DNA from: Bin107 sp965221655
GTDB lineage: Bacteria; UBA8248
Assembly: GCA_965221655.1 (NCBI GenBank)
Contig: OZ244906.1
Location: forward strand, 1,054,001 to 1,118,000
DNA length: 64,000 nt
Reading direction: 5' to 3'
The position numbers and the translations under genes are program-made. The notes under the pieces are model-generated. The model saw nothing but the letters and a program-made list of their open reading frames with translations. It did no database searches and had not been told where the DNA came from. Positions 53,154-61,833 of this stretch are shown piece by piece (the first letter of the stretch is position 1; each line of letters opens with the position of its first letter).

Positions 53154-53174
53154 GGGGCGTCTGGACCACGCCCC
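53154..53174 (-). promoter_or_regulatory. Hairpin in the presumed leuA leader
   Basis: GGGGCGT and ACGCCCC are perfect inverted arms of seven bases with a seven-base loop. It lies between the presumed promoter and leuA. No T-run follows it, so it is not an obvious terminator or attenuator. Confidence 0.35.
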
Positions 53175-53304
53175 AGGACCTCCCGCGATCCCGATGTGTC
53201 ATCGAAGTAAAGCTCCATTTCCGAGCGCGGCGAACCCCAAGGGTGCGCCTTTTTGCCACTCTCTCCCGAACGTGTCTCTCCGCAAGAGCGGTGCGGACAA
53301 CCCT

Positions 53305-53333
53305 CTTATCGGCCAAGCACGCGCGCAGGTCAA
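53305..53333 (-). promoter_or_regulatory. Candidate sigma-70 promoter for leuA
   Basis: Read on the minus strand, TTGACC (53328 to 53333) and GATAAG (53305 to 53310) are separated by exactly 17 bases. Three A-runs (53339 to 53343, 53346 to 53352, 53357 to 53362) lie just upstream, where UP elements bind the alpha subunit. The start of transcription would be near 53298, leaving a leader of about 285 bases. Confidence 0.45.
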
Positions 53334-53434
53334 GCCCCTTTTTCGTTTTTTTGCCCTTTTTTGAGCCAAGCCCGCATTTTCAGGCACACCCTCCGGGCCG
53401 GCAGCGCGGACGCCCCGGGAGGTTGCCCTCTTCG

Positions 53435-54196
53435 CTATTGTGCGTACTGCCCCCCGTCCACAACGAGTGCCGCCCCCGTCATGAAGCTCGATGCGTCGCT
53501 GGCGAGGAACAAAACGGCGCCCTCGAGCTCCTCGGGCTGCCCCAGCCTGCCCATGGGGATGTGGGCCTTTATCATCCGCGCGCCCGCTTCGGTGGCGAAG
53601 AAATCGCGGTTGATGTCGGTCAGAAAATACCCCGGCGCGAGGGCGTTCACCCGCACCCCGCTCCGCGCCCACTCGAGGGCGAGAGTCTTGGTGAGCTGAA
53701 TCAGCCCGCCCTTGCTCGCCGAGTAGGCCGAAAGCATCTTCACGCCGATGAAGCCCGCCAGCGAGGCCACGTTGACTATCGACCCCCCGCCGCGCTCGAC
53801 CATGCCCGGCCCCACTGCCTGGCACATGAGGAACGCACCGCGCAGGTTCGTGTCGATGACCCGGTTCCACTGCTCGATGGGCAGGTCCGCCGCCCAGCCC
53901 TCGCCGCTCACGCCGCCGTTGTTCACGAGCACGTCGACGCCGCCGAGAGCCTCCTCGGCGGCGCGGGCGGCCTCGAGAACGGAGCGGGGGTCCGTCAGGT
54001 CGCAGCGCACGGCGTGGGCGGCCCGGCCCAGGGCGCGAATCTCCTCCGCGGCTTCTTCGAGCTTCTCGAGCCTTCTCGCCGCGAGGACGACGTCCGCACC
54101 CGCCCCGGCCAGGGCGCGGGCCATCGCCCGGCCCAGACCCGTGCCGCCTCCCGTCACCAACGCCCTTTTCCCATGCAAATCAAATAGTCGCGACAC
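53435..54196 (-). CDS. SDR-family oxidoreductase
   Basis: 253 residues from GTG 54196, which has a strong GGGGGAGG five bases upstream. The in-frame ATGs at 54229 and 54310 have no such site. Motifs: VTGGGTGLGRAMARALA, NNGGVSG, IVNVASLAGF, and YSASKGGLIQL. The end, VVDGGQYAQ, is usual. It resembles the FabG or gluconate 5-dehydrogenase type; the substrate is unknown. The AT-rich region upstream is its likely promoter. Confidence 0.91.
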   Translation of the reverse strand: MSRLFDLHGKRALVTGGGTGLGRAMARALAGAGADVVLAARRLEKLEEAAEEIRALGRAAHAVRCDLTDPRSVLEAARAAEEALGGVDVLVNNGGVSGEGWAADLPIEQWNRVIDTNLRGAFLMCQAVGPGMVERGGGSIVNVASLAGFIGVKMLSAYSASKGGLIQLTKTLALEWARSGVRVNALAPGYFLTDINRDFFATEAGARMIKAHIPMGRLGQPEELEGAVLFLASDASSFMTGAALVVDGGQYAQ

Positions 54197-54324
54197 TCCC
54201 GCCTCCCCCGCGCGCGGGTTTTCCCGCATTTGACGGGATTTTACCCACGAAATCCGTGAACAAGTTGTGGATAACCATGTGTCGAGGGGCTCTATCCCCC
54301 CTGTTTTCATTCACTTAAAGCATT

Positions 54325-54352
54325 TTGACGCTCTTTTGAGCAATTCCGTCAA
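54325..54352. promoter_or_regulatory. Inverted repeat in an AT-rich gap
   Basis: TTGACG and CGTCAA bracket an inner GCTC-AAAA-GAGC, giving a hairpin or a dyad that a regulator could bind. It lies in a locally AT-rich segment (about 54300 to 54480) inside high-GC sequence, between rsmD and the SDR gene. Both arms resemble TTGAC -35 elements, so part of the symmetry could be promoter sequence. Confidence 0.35.
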
Positions 54353-54472
54353 CTCTATATGAATCAAACAGATACACCATATTTTCGCCTCATAGAACCT
54401 TGTGCTTTCGTTTTGCGCATTGTTTTTTCACAAGTTTTGCGGACGCAAGCCCTGCCCGCGCCTCGCAAAAAA

Positions 54473-55075
54473 TCAAAATAACAAAATATCCTCGCCGCCG
54501 CCCTCGTCCGCCCCCGCCGCGCGCACCTCGTAGAAGAGCAGCCGCGTATCCCCGTAGCGCCGCTCGCGGACGAGGCGCGCCGCCCCCGACGCGGCGCACG
54601 CAACAGCGCTCCGGGGAACCTCGACCACCAGATGCGGGCAAACGGGCGCCGCTCCAAAGACGGCCTCTATGAGTGCTGCGCGCAACGCCCCATCCGCCCA
54701 GGGGGGATCGGCAAAAGCGAGGTCAAACGCTTCTTCTTCCTTGCGTATTATCCGCGCGATTTCGCTCGGTGCATGCGCGCGGCGCACCTCGAGGCCCTCC
54801 GCCAGGCCGAGGGCTTGCGCGTTTCGCCGCATCGCCGCGCAAAGGCGCGCGTCGCGCTCCACCGCCACGGCGCGCGCCGCCCCCCTGCTCAGCGCTTCGA
54901 GCGATATCGCACCCGTGCCGGCGCACAAATCCAGCACGCGCGCGCCTTCCACCCGAGCGCCCCAGATGCCGAACAGCGCCTCGCGCACGCGCGCGCCCGT
55001 GGGCCGCACGCCGCCGGCTGCGGGCGAGGGAATGCGTCTGCCGCGCGCCGCCCCCCCGATGATTCTGAGCGACAC
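54473..55075 (-). CDS. rsmD: 16S rRNA (guanine-N2)-methyltransferase RsmD
   Basis: 200 residues. Methylates G966 of 16S rRNA. RIIGGAARGRRI and RPTGARVREALFGIW are the N-terminal family motifs. SAM binding is in VLDLCAGTGAISLEALSRGA, and the catalytic motif is FADPPWADGAL. GTG 55075 has GAGGGG six bases upstream. The last 15 residues (ADEGGGEDILLF) are not conserved. It lies 10 bases downstream of the kinase gene. Confidence 0.93.
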   Translation of the reverse strand: MSLRIIGGAARGRRIPSPAAGGVRPTGARVREALFGIWGARVEGARVLDLCAGTGAISLEALSRGAARAVAVERDARLCAAMRRNAQALGLAEGLEVRRAHAPSEIARIIRKEEEAFDLAFADPPWADGALRAALIEAVFGAAPVCPHLVVEVPRSAVACAASGAARLVRERRYGDTRLLFYEVRAAGADEGGGEDILLF

Positions 55076-55085
55076 GGGCGGCCCC

Positions 55086-55994
55086 TCAGAGCCGCTCGAA
55101 GTCGGCGAGCTCGCTGAACTCGCGGTAGCGCGCCTCGATTTTTTCTCTCGTCAGGGCGCGCATGGCATCGTAGCTGAACGATTCCACGTTGAACGAGGCC
55201 ATGACGCTGCCGAAAACAACCGCCTTGCGCATCCCCGCCCCGCTCAGGTCGCCCGTGGCGGCGAGATAGCCCATAAAGCCGCCCGCAAAGCTGTCGCCCG
55301 CCCCCGTGGGGTCGCACACCTCCTCAAGCGGCATTCCGGGGGCGGAGAACACCCCCTCATCGTGGAAGAGCAGCGCGCCGTACTCGCCTTGTTTCACCAC
55401 CAGGGTTTTGGGGCCGACCTCCCGAATGCGCCGCGCCGCGCGCACGATGCCCGCCTCGCCCGAAAGCGCGCGCGCCTCCGCGTCGTTGATGACGACCAGG
55501 TCGACCATCGAGAGCGTTTCGAGCAACTCCTTGCGCTTGCCCTCGATCCAGAAGTTCATGGTGTCGCACGCCACGAGCCGGGGGCCGTTCGCCTGTGCGA
55601 GCACGGCGGCCTGGAGTGCGGGGTCGATGTTGGCGAGAAACACGAACCCGGTGTCGCGAAACGCGACGGGCAGCCGGGGCGAGAAGTGCTCGAACACGTT
55701 GAGTTGCGTGTCCAGGGTGTGGGCGGTGTTCAGGTCGAAGCCGTATTCTCCCTTCCAGCGAAACGTCTTGCCCGCGCTCTTCTCGATGCCCGATACGTCC
55801 ACGCCCCGCTCTTTCAGGAAGTCGAGCTCTTCTTCGGGAAAATCCGCCCCCACCACGGCCACAAGGCGCACCTCGGTAAAATAGCTCGCCGCCACCGAGA
55901 AATACGTCGCCGAGCCGCCCACCGCCTCCTCTCGTTCGCCGAAGGGCGTCTTCACCGAATCGATCGCCATCGAACCCACCACCAGAAGACCCAT
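55086..55994 (-). CDS. PfkB-family sugar/nucleoside kinase
   Basis: 302 residues of the ribokinase superfamily. N-terminal VVGSMAIDSVKTPFGE and GGSATYFSVAASYF carry the sugar-binding Gly motif. The catalytic and anion-hole motif is DPTGAGDSFAGGFMGYL. The substrate may be adenosine, ribose or another sugar. The tail (REKIEARYREFSELADFERL) is helical. It is divergent from the E1/E2 operon, with 262 bases between starts. Confidence 0.91.
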   Translation of the reverse strand: MGLLVVGSMAIDSVKTPFGEREEAVGGSATYFSVAASYFTEVRLVAVVGADFPEEELDFLKERGVDVSGIEKSAGKTFRWKGEYGFDLNTAHTLDTQLNVFEHFSPRLPVAFRDTGFVFLANIDPALQAAVLAQANGPRLVACDTMNFWIEGKRKELLETLSMVDLVVINDAEARALSGEAGIVRAARRIREVGPKTLVVKQGEYGALLFHDEGVFSAPGMPLEEVCDPTGAGDSFAGGFMGYLAATGDLSGAGMRKAVVFGSVMASFNVESFSYDAMRALTREKIEARYREFSELADFERL

Positions 55995-56256
55995 GCTCTT
56001 CCCTCAATCAAAAAATTCTCGTGCGAACGACGCACGCCGTCGGCCAGAAGCGGCCCCACCTCCTCCGCCCCGGGCACCGAAAGCCGGCGTTCGCACGCGG
56101 GCGAAACACGAAAGGCCAACTCTACCCGCAAAAGGGCGCGCGTTTCAAAGGGGATACCCATGCGGCGGGGAAATATGGTTTAATCCTCCCCGACGATTCG
56201 GCCAGACGCTTTCGCGGACGACGCCTTTTCTCACACACGAAGGACGCGCATCTCTC

Positions 56257-57354
56257 ATGGAAGCGAAACACCCCCTCGCCACGCGCGAGGAGCTGGCGCA
56301 CCTCGATTTTTTCACCGACCTCGCCGAGCGATACCTCGCCGTGGACGGCATGGAGGCGCGCTGGATACCCTTCACCAAACGCGAGATTCTGCCCGAACGC
56401 GCGACGGCCGAGCGCATGCACTACCTCGTCTCGCTCGCCCGCGCGGTCGAGGAGACGCTCGACTCCGCCTTTCGCGCCGGCCACATTCCGGGCACGGCCT
56501 TCTTCGGCAGGGGCAACGAGGGGGCGAGCGCGGCGAGTGCCATGTGCCTCGAAGACCACGAGTGGCTCGTGCCCATGCACAGAAACTGCGGCGCGCACCT
56601 CGCCAAGGGCCATCCGCCCCGCAGCATCATGGCGCATTTCTTCGGGCGCGCCGAGGGTCCCTCGGGCGGGCGCGACGGCAACTTCCATATGGGCTACCGG
56701 CCCAAGCGCATCACCCAGCTCATCAGCCACATCGGCACCATGGTGCCCATCGCCACGGGCGTGGCCTGGGCGGCGAAGGTGCGCGGAAAGGGCGAGGCCA
56801 CCCTCACCTACATCGGCGACGGCGGCACGAGCGCGGGCGATTTTCACGAGGCGGTGAACTTCGCCGCCGTGCGCAAGCTTCCCCTCGTCGTCGTCATCGA
56901 CAACAACCAGTACGCTTACAAGACCCTGCCGAACGACCAGTACGCCTGCGACGCCCTGGTGCTGCGCGCGACGGGCTACGGGGTTCCGGGTTTTCTCATC
57001 GACGGTACGAACGCCCCCCTCGTGCACCACGTGTGCACGCGCGCCCTCGCGCGCGCCAGAGAGGGCGGCGGCCCCACTCTCATCGAGAGCGTTACCATGC
57101 GCGCCGCGGGCCATTCGGTCTACGACAAGTTTGCCGACTACGTGGACATGGCCGATTTCGAGAAATGGACCACCCGGCGCGACCCGCTCAAGAGGCTCGA
57201 CGAGGCGCTTGTCGAGTTCGGCGTCATGACGCAAGAAGAAATTGCCGCCTCCCACGAACGTGCGCGCAGCGACGCCGAACAAGCGCGCGAGGAGGCTCTC
57301 GAAGGCCCGATGCCCGACCCGGCAAGCCTCACCGAGGGAGTTTTTGCCGAGTGA
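56257..57354 (+). CDS. 2-oxoacid dehydrogenase E1 component, alpha subunit (TPP-dependent)
   Basis: 365 residues. The TPP motif is YIGDGGTSAGDFHEAVNFAA followed by IDNNQYAYKT. RNEGASAASA-like segment GRGNEGASAAS and HRNCGAHLAKG bind cofactor and substrate. The active-site loop is RAAGHSVYDKFADYVD. It fits the pyruvate, branched-chain or acetoin dehydrogenase E1-alpha group, and the substrate is not resolved. ATG 56257 lacks a close ribosome site (GAAGGA is 12 to 15 bases away). The E1-beta gene overlaps its stop. Confidence 0.92.
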   Translation: MEAKHPLATREELAHLDFFTDLAERYLAVDGMEARWIPFTKREILPERATAERMHYLVSLARAVEETLDSAFRAGHIPGTAFFGRGNEGASAASAMCLEDHEWLVPMHRNCGAHLAKGHPPRSIMAHFFGRAEGPSGGRDGNFHMGYRPKRITQLISHIGTMVPIATGVAWAAKVRGKGEATLTYIGDGGTSAGDFHEAVNFAAVRKLPLVVVIDNNQYAYKTLPNDQYACDALVLRATGYGVPGFLIDGTNAPLVHHVCTRALARAREGGGPTLIESVTMRAAGHSVYDKFADYVDMADFEKWTTRRDPLKRLDEALVEFGVMTQEEIAASHERARSDAEQAREEALEGPMPDPASLTEGVFAE

Positions 57355-58343
57355 TTACCTACCGCGAAGCGTTGAGCGACGCCCTGCGCGAGGAGATGGA
57401 GCGCGACGAGGAGGTATTCATCCTCGGGGAGGACATCGGCGTGGGCGGCGGGGCCTTTTACGTGACCAAGGGGTTTATCGAACGCTTCGGGCGCGACCGC
57501 GTGGTGGACGTGCCGCTGAGCGAGGCGGGTTTTACGGGTGCGGCCATCGGCGCGGCGCTGTGCGGAATGCGCCCCGTAGTGGAATTTCAGTTCGCGGATT
57601 TCGTCACCGAGTCCTTCAAGATGATAGTGGACTTCGCGGCGGGCAACCACTACAGGCAAATGGGCCCCGTGCCCGTGGTCTTTCGCCTGCCCGCAGCCGC
57701 CCTCGTCAGTGCGGGCCCCTTCCACAGCCAGAACCCCGAAATCTGGTTCTTCGGCACGCCGGGGCTCAAGATCGTCGCCCCCACGACCGCCCGCGACGTG
57801 AAGGGCATGATGAAACAAGCGATTCGCGACCCCAATCCGGTCGTCTTCATCGAGTACAAGAAGTTCTACAATTATCCGGTCGAGGAGTTGCCAGAAGTGC
57901 TGCGGCCCGAGATTCCCGAGGGCGACTACACCGTGCCCTTCGGCGAGGCGCGCACCCTGCGCGCGGGCGAGGACGTCTCGCTCATCACCTTCGGCACCAC
58001 GGTGCTCGAAGCACTCGAAGCCGCGGAGGTACTGGCGGCCGAGGGGGTATCCGTCGAGGTGTTGGATCTCAGAACCCTGGTTCCGCTCGACAAGGCGGCG
58101 ATACTCACGAGCGTGAAGAAAACGGGCAAGGTTCTCTTCTTGCACGAGGCGAGAAAGCGCGGCGGCGTGGCGGGCGAGCTGGCCGCCCTGGTGGCGGAGG
58201 AGGCGTTTGAATATCTCGACGCCCCGCCGCGCAGAGTCGGCGCACCCGACGTTCACGTGCCGCTCAGCCCGCCGCTTGAGCGCGCCTACCTGCCGAGTAC
58301 CGCGCAGGTGGTGAACGAGTTGCGCGACCTCGCCGCCTTTTAG
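57351..58343 (+). CDS. 2-oxoacid dehydrogenase E1 component, beta subunit
   Basis: 330 residues from GTG 57351, which overlaps the alpha-subunit stop (GTGA). It has TYREALSDALREEMERDEEV then FILGEDIGVGGG, then VDVPLSEAGFTGAAIGAALCG, and RPVVEFQFADF, the TPP-binding pyrimidine domain. The transketolase C-terminal-like domain (LITFGTTVLEALEAAE, LDLRTLVPLDKAAI) follows. It forms the alpha2-beta2 E1 with the upstream product. Confidence 0.94.
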   Translation: MITYREALSDALREEMERDEEVFILGEDIGVGGGAFYVTKGFIERFGRDRVVDVPLSEAGFTGAAIGAALCGMRPVVEFQFADFVTESFKMIVDFAAGNHYRQMGPVPVVFRLPAAALVSAGPFHSQNPEIWFFGTPGLKIVAPTTARDVKGMMKQAIRDPNPVVFIEYKKFYNYPVEELPEVLRPEIPEGDYTVPFGEARTLRAGEDVSLITFGTTVLEALEAAEVLAAEGVSVEVLDLRTLVPLDKAAILTSVKKTGKVLFLHEARKRGGVAGELAALVAEEAFEYLDAPPRRVGAPDVHVPLSPPLERAYLPSTAQVVNELRDLAAF

Positions 58344-58420
58344 GTTAGGGGCGCACCGCTTCAGAGCGGTAAAATTTCGCAAGAAGCATTGCCGTTTCCC
58401 CCGCGCACGCAGGAGTCGAC

Positions 58421-59710
58421 ATGTACACCGCGCGCATCAGAATGCCCCGCATGGGAACCAGCGTGCACGAGAGCACGGTGGTGGCGTGGCGCAAGTCGGT
58501 GGGCGACAGGGTATCGCGCGGCGAGACGCTCCTCTCCGCAGAAAGCGACAAGGTGGAGTTCGAGGTCGAAGCCCCCGCCGACGGCGTCATCACGCAAATT
58601 CTGGCCGAGGCGGAAGAGACGGTGCCCGTGGGCGAGGTGCTCGCCGTCATGGAGACCGAAACCGAAGTGCCCGACGAAGCGCCCGAAGAAACGCCCCCGG
58701 CGAACGAGTGGGTAGCGCCCGTCGCTCCCCTCCAACCCAGGGAAAAACCACCCGCACCCGCTGTGCGCGCGCAGGCTCCCGCGCCGCGGCGAGCACGCCC
58801 CTCTTCGCTCGATATGAAAGCCTGGCTCTCCCCGCGCGTGCGGCGCATGGCCGCCGCCCATGGGCTGAACGCGGCGACGCTCGGCAGAATCGAGGGCACG
58901 GGCGCGGACGGGCGGGTGCGCGCGCGCGATATTGAGGCCTTCCTCGCAGGCGCAGGGGCAGAAGCGCCTGTGGCGATGTCGGCGGAGCCCCTTAGCGCAG
59001 ACAATGCCGAGCGCGTCGAGCCGCTCGGCAGAATCAGAAAGCGCATTGCGGAGAACCTCACGCGCTCGGTACGCGAGATTCCCCAGGTCACGAGCTGGCT
59101 CGACGTGGACATGGGTGTGGTAGTCGCCTACCGCGAAGCGCACAAGGAGGCGTTTCGCGAAAAGCACGGCTGCGCCCTCACCTACACGCCCTTTTTCGTC
59201 ATGGCCATCGCGCACGCGCTCAGAAACCCCGGGAACGAGCGCTTTTGCGCCACCTTCGCGGAGGACGCCCTCACCATCAAGCGCTACCTGAACCTGGGCG
59301 TCGCCGTGGACGCACCGGGCGGCTTGGTGGTGCCCGTGCTCAAATCCGCCGACGCGGCGGGGCTCGTCGAACTCTGCACGCGCCTGGAAGACCTGGCCGT
59401 CCGCGCGCGGGAGGGTGCGCTCAGCCCCGAGGAGACACGCGGCGGCACCCTCACCCTCACCAATTTCGGGGCGTCGGGCGCACTGGGAGGCAACCCGCTC
59501 ATCAACCCGCCCGAGGTGGCCATCCTCGGAACCGGGGCCATCGCCCCGCGCGTGGCGGCCCTGCCGGGCGGGGCGATTGCGGTGCGGCCCATGATGACGC
59601 TCGCCATCACCTTCGACCACCGCGTGAACGACGGCATGGCGGCGGGCAGGTTCGCCTCAGACGTGCGCACGGCGCTCGAAAACGTCGACACTACCCTTCT
59701 GGAATACTGA
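58421..59710 (+). CDS. Dihydrolipoamide acyltransferase (E2)
   Basis: 429 residues in three parts. A lipoyl domain has the modified Lys in ESDKVEFEVEAPADG near residue 45. A Pro/Ala-rich linker leads to an E3/E1-binding domain (LSPRVRRMAAAHGLNAATLG, about 140 to 175). The catalytic domain carries DHRVNDGMAAGRF near the end with the active His and Asp. ATG 58421 has AGGAG five bases upstream. No E3 (dihydrolipoamide dehydrogenase) gene follows in the window, so E3 must be shared. Confidence 0.94.
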   Translation: MYTARIRMPRMGTSVHESTVVAWRKSVGDRVSRGETLLSAESDKVEFEVEAPADGVITQILAEAEETVPVGEVLAVMETETEVPDEAPEETPPANEWVAPVAPLQPREKPPAPAVRAQAPAPRRARPSSLDMKAWLSPRVRRMAAAHGLNAATLGRIEGTGADGRVRARDIEAFLAGAGAEAPVAMSAEPLSADNAERVEPLGRIRKRIAENLTRSVREIPQVTSWLDVDMGVVVAYREAHKEAFREKHGCALTYTPFFVMAIAHALRNPGNERFCATFAEDALTIKRYLNLGVAVDAPGGLVVPVLKSADAAGLVELCTRLEDLAVRAREGALSPEETRGGTLTLTNFGASGALGGNPLINPPEVAILGTGAIAPRVAALPGGAIAVRPMMTLAITFDHRVNDGMAAGRFASDVRTALENVDTTLLEY

Positions 59711-59777
59711 TTCCCCGGACGCGGGCGACGCGCGCGGCCGGAAACCGACCACGAACGACGAGGAGTATCAAAACCCC

Positions 59778-60692
59778 ATGGCCAGACCCGACGTAGACAC
59801 CCCCTTGCGCTCCATGCTCTTCATCCCCGGCTCCAGCGAGAAGATGGTGGGCAAGGCGCCGACCATCGAGGCGGACGCCGCCCTGTTTGACTTAGAAGAT
59901 TCCGTCGCCCCGCAGATGAAGGCCGAGGCGAGAAAGCTCGTGCGCGCAGGCATCGAGGAGACGCGAAGCGCACCCGGCGGCCCCGCGACCATTCTGGTGC
60001 GCGTGAACGACGTGGAATCGGACTTGCTCGAAGAGGATATTGAGGCCATCGTCGCCCCGGGGCTCGACGGCATCTTTTTGCCCAAGCCCGAAAGCGCTGC
60101 GGACGTGCGCCACGCGGACGCGCTGCTCTCGCGCTATGAACGCGAGCGCGGGCTGGAGGAAGGCGGCATCGGCGTCATCGCCCAGATCGAAAGCGCGGCG
60201 GGCGTGGTGCACTGCTACGAGATATGCAAGGCGGCCCAGCGCGTCGTGGGCGTGAACCTCGGCAGTGCGGAGGATGCCGACCTGTGCCGCAGCCTCGGCG
60301 CCACCTGGACCGAGGACGGCACGACGCTCCTCTACACGCGCAGCAAGGTGCTCGTCGAGGCGCGCGCCGCCCGCCTCCCCCACCCCACCGACGGCGTCTA
60401 CATGCGCCTGCGCGACGACGCGGGCTGCCGCGCGGACGCGGAGTTCGCCAAAAAGCTCGGCTACACGGGCAAGGCGGCCATCCACCCCCGGCAGGTGCCC
60501 ATCTTCAACGAGGTCTACTCGCCGAGTGCGGAGGAAGTCTCCTACTACGGCGAGATGGTCGAGGCCTACCGCGAGGGCGAGGCACAGGGGCTGGGCGCGG
60601 TCTCCTTCCAGGGGAAGATGATCGACATCGCCATGGTCAAGCACGCCGAGAACGTGCTCGCCCGCGCGCGCGCCATCGCGGGAACGTCGTAG
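59778..60692 (+). CDS. CoA-ester lyase of the CitE/HpcH family
   Basis: 304 residues. LFIPGSSEKMVGKAPTIEAD, FDLEDSVAP, the Mg-binding Glu in IAQIESAAGVVHCYEI, and NLGSAEDADLCRSLGA are seen. The C-terminal GYTGKAAIHPRQVPIFNEVY is the CoA-binding lid of citrate-lyase-beta, malyl-CoA lyase and citramalyl-CoA lyase proteins. The substrate is open. The gene follows E2 by 67 bases and its stop overlaps the next gene by one base. Confidence 0.92.
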   Translation: MARPDVDTPLRSMLFIPGSSEKMVGKAPTIEADAALFDLEDSVAPQMKAEARKLVRAGIEETRSAPGGPATILVRVNDVESDLLEEDIEAIVAPGLDGIFLPKPESAADVRHADALLSRYERERGLEEGGIGVIAQIESAAGVVHCYEICKAAQRVVGVNLGSAEDADLCRSLGATWTEDGTTLLYTRSKVLVEARAARLPHPTDGVYMRLRDDAGCRADAEFAKKLGYTGKAAIHPRQVPIFNEVYSPSAEEVSYYGEMVEAYREGEAQGLGAVSFQGKMIDIAMVKHAENVLARARAIAGTS

Positions 60693-61708
60693 TGGCGGAC
60701 GCCGTCGAGCATTTCTTCGCCCAACCCTGGTCGGACGGCCTGCCCGTCGTCGCCCCCACGCAAGAGCGCCTCGCCGCCATGCTGGGCGCACGCGCACCGG
60801 ACGAACTCCTCGGCCACGTGCCGCCCGCGAACCACCCCGCCACCATGGAGGCCGTGGCCCTACACGCCGTAATGGCGGGATGCAGGCCGGAGTACCTCCC
60901 CGCCCTGGTCTGCGCCCTGGCCTGTGTGCTGGATGTGCGCTTCAACCTCAACGGCATCCAGGCCACCATGAACCCCGCAGGCCCACTGCTCGTCATGAAC
61001 GGCCCCGACGCGCGCGAAATCGGTGTGCACGGCGGCACGGGCTGCCTGGGGCCGGGCTTTCGCGCGAACGCGACCATCGGGCGCGCACTCCGGCTCATGC
61101 TGCTCAACCTGGGCGGGGCGATTCCCGGCGTGGTGGACATGAGCACCTTCGGCAGCCCGAGCAAGTTCACCTACTGCCTGCGCGAGAACGAGGAGGGCAG
61201 CCCCTGGCCCTCGCTGGCCGAGGAACGCGGATTCGGGCGGGGGGAGAACATCGTCACCGCCTGCGCGGGGGAGGCGCCGCGCGTGGCGCTCGACGACGTG
61301 AGCGACGCGCCCGACGGCGTGCTCACCACCATTGCGAGCACCATCGCCACCATGGGCACGCGCCACGCCTACTCGCGCGTGGGCATCACGATAGTTTTGG
61401 GTCTCGAGCACGCCCGCCTGCTCGCGGCCCACGGCCTGGACCGCGAAGACGTGAAGCGCGGGCTTTGCGAGCGCGCGCTCCTGCCCGTGGGTCTGCTCAA
61501 GCGCGGGGGGCGCTACCGGGGCAAGGAGCGCAGCCACTGGCCCGCCTGGGTGGACCACGACGACGCGGCTTGCATGGCGCCCATGATTCGCGAACCCGGC
61601 GACGTCACCCTCCTCGTCGCGGGCGGCCTGCCGGGGCCGTCTTCGTTCGTCATTCCGGGGTGGAACGACACGAGCAGGCCGGTGTCGAAAGCCTACGTCG
61701 TGGAATAG
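60692..61708 (+). CDS. Uncharacterised protein, last gene of the E1/E2/lyase operon
   Basis: 338 residues from GTG 60692, overlapping the lyase stop by one base. I do not recognise a functional family. Visible features: an N-terminal FFAQPWSDGLPVVAPTQERL, then MEAVALHAVMAGCRPEYLPA. A central run has FNLNGIQATMNPAGPLL, GCLGPGFRANATIGRALRL and LLNLGGAIPG; the C-terminal part has DVTLLVAGGLPGPSSFV. It has no signal peptide or membrane helix. The repeated Gly/Asn-rich turns look like a conserved enzyme-like fold. Coupling to a CoA-ester lyase suggests a linked step, but that is inference. Confidence 0.75.
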   Translation: MADAVEHFFAQPWSDGLPVVAPTQERLAAMLGARAPDELLGHVPPANHPATMEAVALHAVMAGCRPEYLPALVCALACVLDVRFNLNGIQATMNPAGPLLVMNGPDAREIGVHGGTGCLGPGFRANATIGRALRLMLLNLGGAIPGVVDMSTFGSPSKFTYCLRENEEGSPWPSLAEERGFGRGENIVTACAGEAPRVALDDVSDAPDGVLTTIASTIATMGTRHAYSRVGITIVLGLEHARLLAAHGLDREDVKRGLCERALLPVGLLKRGGRYRGKERSHWPAWVDHDDAACMAPMIREPGDVTLLVAGGLPGPSSFVIPGWNDTSRPVSKAYVVE

Positions 61709-61833
61709 GCCGGGAACTCCCCGCGCAGCGCGCAGGAAGCCACCCCGCACGCGCGGCGGGGCGGACACTGCGCCGAAACCAGGCGTCGCCCCCGCACGCT
61801 CGGGCATCCTCGCCAGTCGCGCAGCATAAAATC

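Larger units (their letters stand above)
53015..53434. other. Gap upstream of leuA
   Basis: 420 bases without a clear gene. From high to low coordinate (the direction leuA is read) it holds three T/A-runs (53339 to 53362), a sigma-70-like promoter (53305 to 53333) and a perfect 7-bp hairpin (53154 to 53174). There is then an unassigned leader of about 140 bases to the leuA start. No T-box or leucine-rich leader peptide was recognised. Confidence 0.5.

Noticed and set aside
53018..53218. 66-codon frame in the leuA leader as a leader peptide
   Set aside because: It has no leucine run and the frame is not bounded by a good ribosome site.
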